A stretch of DNA of 64,000 nucleotides, from positions 1,364,001 through 1,428,000 of the forward strand of contig NC_015496.1 of NCBI RefSeq assembly GCF_000212355.1, in the 5' to 3' direction. The notes below the pieces were generated by a model. That model saw only the letters and a program-made list of their open reading frames with translations. It made no database searches and was not told where the DNA came from. Shown in pieces: positions 62,197 through 64,000 of the stretch (position 1 is the first letter of the stretch; each line of letters opens with the position of its first letter). A program made the translations under genes and the position numbers. Source of the DNA: Dokdonia sp. 4H-3-7-5 (GTDB lineage: Bacteria; Bacteroidota; Bacteroidia; Flavobacteriales; Flavobacteriaceae).

Positions 62197-63147
62197 ATGG
62201 ACAGAAGGAAATTTATACAAAAAGGAGCTCTCACGGGTTCCTTTTTAGGTTTAGGTAGTTTCGGGGTAAATGCTATGGTTAAAGGGATAGAAGATGTCTC
62301 CGCTTTCGCGAAAGCGAAAAATGGAGCACATTCTTTTAATCTCAATTATGCACCACATGTAGGGATGTTTAAAGAGCTCGCTGGCGAAAATGTGATCGAT
62401 CAGCTTCACTTTATGGCAGATCAAGGATTTACTGCCTTTGAAGACAATGAGATGCGCAACCGTCCTGTTTCCGAACAAAAAGCGATGGCGCTTGTCATGA
62501 AAGAACGCGGAATGACCATGGGTGTTTTTGTTGCTCACAAAATACACTGGACAAAACCAAACCTAGCCAGCGGAAAACAAGAATGGCGTGATGAGTTTCT
62601 GGCAGATATCAAAAGTTCTATAGAAGTTGCAAAGCGTGTAAATGCAAAATGGATGACCGTGGTGCCTGGTCACGTAGACTTGCGTCAAAATATTGATTTT
62701 CAAACGGCAAATGTGGTAGAGACTTTAAAACAAGCTGCAGCGATTCTAGAACCACATGGAATTGTAATGGTGCTTGAACCATTAAATTTTAGAAATCATC
62801 CAGGACTCTTTCTATCTAAGTCGCCACAAGCATACCAGATTTGTAAAGCAGTAGATAGTCCGTCATGTAAGATTCTTTTTGATATTTATCATCAGCAAAT
62901 TCAAGAAGGAAACTTGATTCCTAACATAGAACAGTGTTGGGACGAGATTGCGTATTTCCAGATAGGGGATAATCCAGGGCGCAATGAGCCTACCTCTGGA
63001 GAGATTAACTATAAAAATGTATTTAAATACATTCATAGTCGTGGTTTTAAAGGAGTTTTAGGAATGGAGCATGGCAACAGTATCAAGGGGAAAGAAGGCG
63101 AGCAGCGTGTAATAGATGCGTATGTGGAGAGTGATCTCTTCTTATAA
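62197..63147 (+). CDS. Hydroxypyruvate isomerase-like TIM-barrel protein, Tat-exported
   Basis: 316 residues. Signal MDRRKFIQKGALTGSFLGLGSFGVNA (twin arginine). Barrel with FNLNYAPHVGMF, GFTAFEDNEMRNR, VMVLEPLNF, ILFDIYHQQIQEGN, AYFQIGDNPGRNEPTSGEINYKN and VLGMEHGNS; metal ligands E, D, H, E are present. Probably a periplasmic sugar isomerase. A 16-bp palindrome (62301-62316) encodes AFAKAK just after the signal. Confidence 0.85.
   Translation: MDRRKFIQKGALTGSFLGLGSFGVNAMVKGIEDVSAFAKAKNGAHSFNLNYAPHVGMFKELAGENVIDQLHFMADQGFTAFEDNEMRNRPVSEQKAMALVMKERGMTMGVFVAHKIHWTKPNLASGKQEWRDEFLADIKSSIEVAKRVNAKWMTVVPGHVDLRQNIDFQTANVVETLKQAAAILEPHGIVMVLEPLNFRNHPGLFLSKSPQAYQICKAVDSPSCKILFDIYHQQIQEGNLIPNIEQCWDEIAYFQIGDNPGRNEPTSGEINYKNVFKYIHSRGFKGVLGMEHGNSIKGKEGEQRVIDAYVESDLFL
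62301..62316. repeat. Dispersed palindrome copy, 16 bp, in gene
   Basis: cgctttcgcgaaagcg; read AFAKA. Confidence 0.9.
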
Positions 63148-63234
63148 ATTATTTTTTAAAATAATACAATCAGAATCTCTTCGTTTGATAACGGAGTGTG
63201 TAGGATTTACTACTTTTACTCAAAACCCTAGCAG

Positions 63235-64000
63235 ATGAGTTCATCCTTTGAGAAATACCAGAAAAGACGATTGATTACCTCCTATTTTTCGGTGGTGATT
63301 AGTATTGCTTTGGTACTATTTTTACTGGGAATACTAGGATTACTAGTGCTTAACACCAAAAAAGTAGCCGACTATTTTAAGGAAACTATTGCAGTGGGTG
63401 TTTACTTTAAAGATGGAGCAAAAGATGTGGAAATGAAGCAGCTTGAGAAGTCTTTGTCGCTTGCAGAATACACGAAGTCCATACAATTTGTATCAAAAGA
63501 AGAAGCTGCCGAAGCGCATAGCGAAGCGCTAGGAGAAAACTTTGTAGATTACCTTGGAGAAAATCCACTACAAAATAGCATAGATTTATATCTTAATGCA
63601 GATTACGTGTCTGCTGAAAAAGTATCAGAAATCGCAGCAGAAATTGCTTCTAAAAACTTTGTAGAGGAAGTGACGTATGACAAGCCGTTAATCTCACTCC
63701 TTAACGACAATATTAAGAAAATGAGCCTGTGGATTCTCATTATCTCAGGGATATTCACTTTTATAGCAGTGTTGCTTATTAATAGTTCTATACGATTATC
63801 CGTATATGCTAAGCGATTTACCATAAAAACCATGCAGATGGTTGGAGCGACTAAAAAATTTATACGCAGGCCTTTCGTTTGGAAAAGTGTGCGTTTAGGG
63901 ATTATAGGAGCGCTTATAGCTATAGCAGGGATGGCTGGAGTATTGTATTATGCAAACAAGACTTTTCCTCAACTCACATTACTTGATGATCCACTTCTAC
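63235..64000 (+). CDS. ftsX: Cell division protein FtsX, 5' part (runs off window)
   Basis: 255 codons from the ATG at 63235, open to the edge. MSSSFEKYQKRRLITSYFSVVISIALVLFLLGILGLLVL is the first helix, then the extracytoplasmic domain (KKVADYFKETIAVGVYFKDGAKD), a second helix at about residue 163 and the family motif KTMQMVGATKKFIRRPF. With FtsE it forms an ABC-like complex that activates septal murein hydrolases. Confidence 0.93.
   Translation, partial: MSSSFEKYQKRRLITSYFSVVISIALVLFLLGILGLLVLNTKKVADYFKETIAVGVYFKDGAKDVEMKQLEKSLSLAEYTKSIQFVSKEEAAEAHSEALGENFVDYLGENPLQNSIDLYLNADYVSAEKVSEIAAEIASKNFVEEVTYDKPLISLLNDNIKKMSLWILIISGIFTFIAVLLINSSIRLSVYAKRFTIKTMQMVGATKKFIRRPFVWKSVRLGIIGALIAIAGMAGVLYYANKTFPQLTLLDDPLL

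Noticed and set aside
2741-62316. Palindrome copies as intrinsic terminators
   Set aside because: Most lie inside genes and almost none is followed by a T run; true terminators with T tracts are seen elsewhere in the window.

Overview
The window is chromosomal DNA from a low-GC marine-type Flavobacteriaceae bacterium (Dokdonia/Krokinobacter-like). The evidence is the T9SS/gliding lipoprotein SprE, DUF4254, DUF4292 and DUF5687 proteins, many Cys-anchored lipoproteins, TAnnTTTG promoter boxes, weak Shine-Dalgarno sites, and an ATP synthase operon that stops after the gamma gene. No rRNA, tRNA, CRISPR array or transposase was recognised.

Layout. 1-11435: surface-polysaccharide cluster (FkbM methyltransferase end, Wzx flippase, two polymerase/ligase-type membrane proteins, four glycosyltransferases, UDP-glucuronate decarboxylase, lipid-phosphate sugar transferase), with a CapK-like adenylate-forming enzyme converging on it. 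12807-18225: purD, small membrane proteins, DUF4254, a family-9 glycosyltransferase and a nitronate monooxygenase-like enzyme. 18429-19921: a two-gene ABC unit and a small membrane protein. 20032-25313: an accessory island on the minus strand behind a PaaE-like ferredoxin reductase (25372-26424). 26518-28712: ABC exporter. 29044-37922: sprE, bactofilin, atpZ-atpB-E-F-H-A-G. 38112-45141: envelope genes (lipoprotein, flippase, dut, nucleotidyltransferase, TPR, DUF4292, EnvC-like). 45287-53529: housekeeping (thioesterase, SPOR protein, dprA, LysM protein, nadD, HopJ-like, gmk, yicC). 53529-63147: a sugar-oxidation gene set (two DUF1080 proteins, three TIM-barrel isomerase-like proteins, Gfo/Idh/MocA and GMC oxidoreductases, a transporter). 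63235-end: 5' part of ftsX.

Two things stand out. First, a palindrome with core TTTCGCGAAA, up to 20 bp (tacgctttcgcgaaagcgta), occurs 23 times. Fifteen copies lie inside genes, where it is read in several frames and adds short peptides such as AFAKA or TLSRK. Second, the 20-25 kb island carries no copy of it and looks like an assembly of cassettes: two HExxH proteins share a 177-bp block that is almost identical in DNA but diverge after it. Each is followed by a small exported protein gene that overlaps it by 8-10 bp. A third, decayed cassette has the same layout. The 3' end of the ferredoxin reductase gene is duplicated in the island as two displaced fragments that flank 2.4 kb of cargo. 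This resembles polymorphic effector/partner loci with orphan tips, but it is an inference from layout, not a recognised family.
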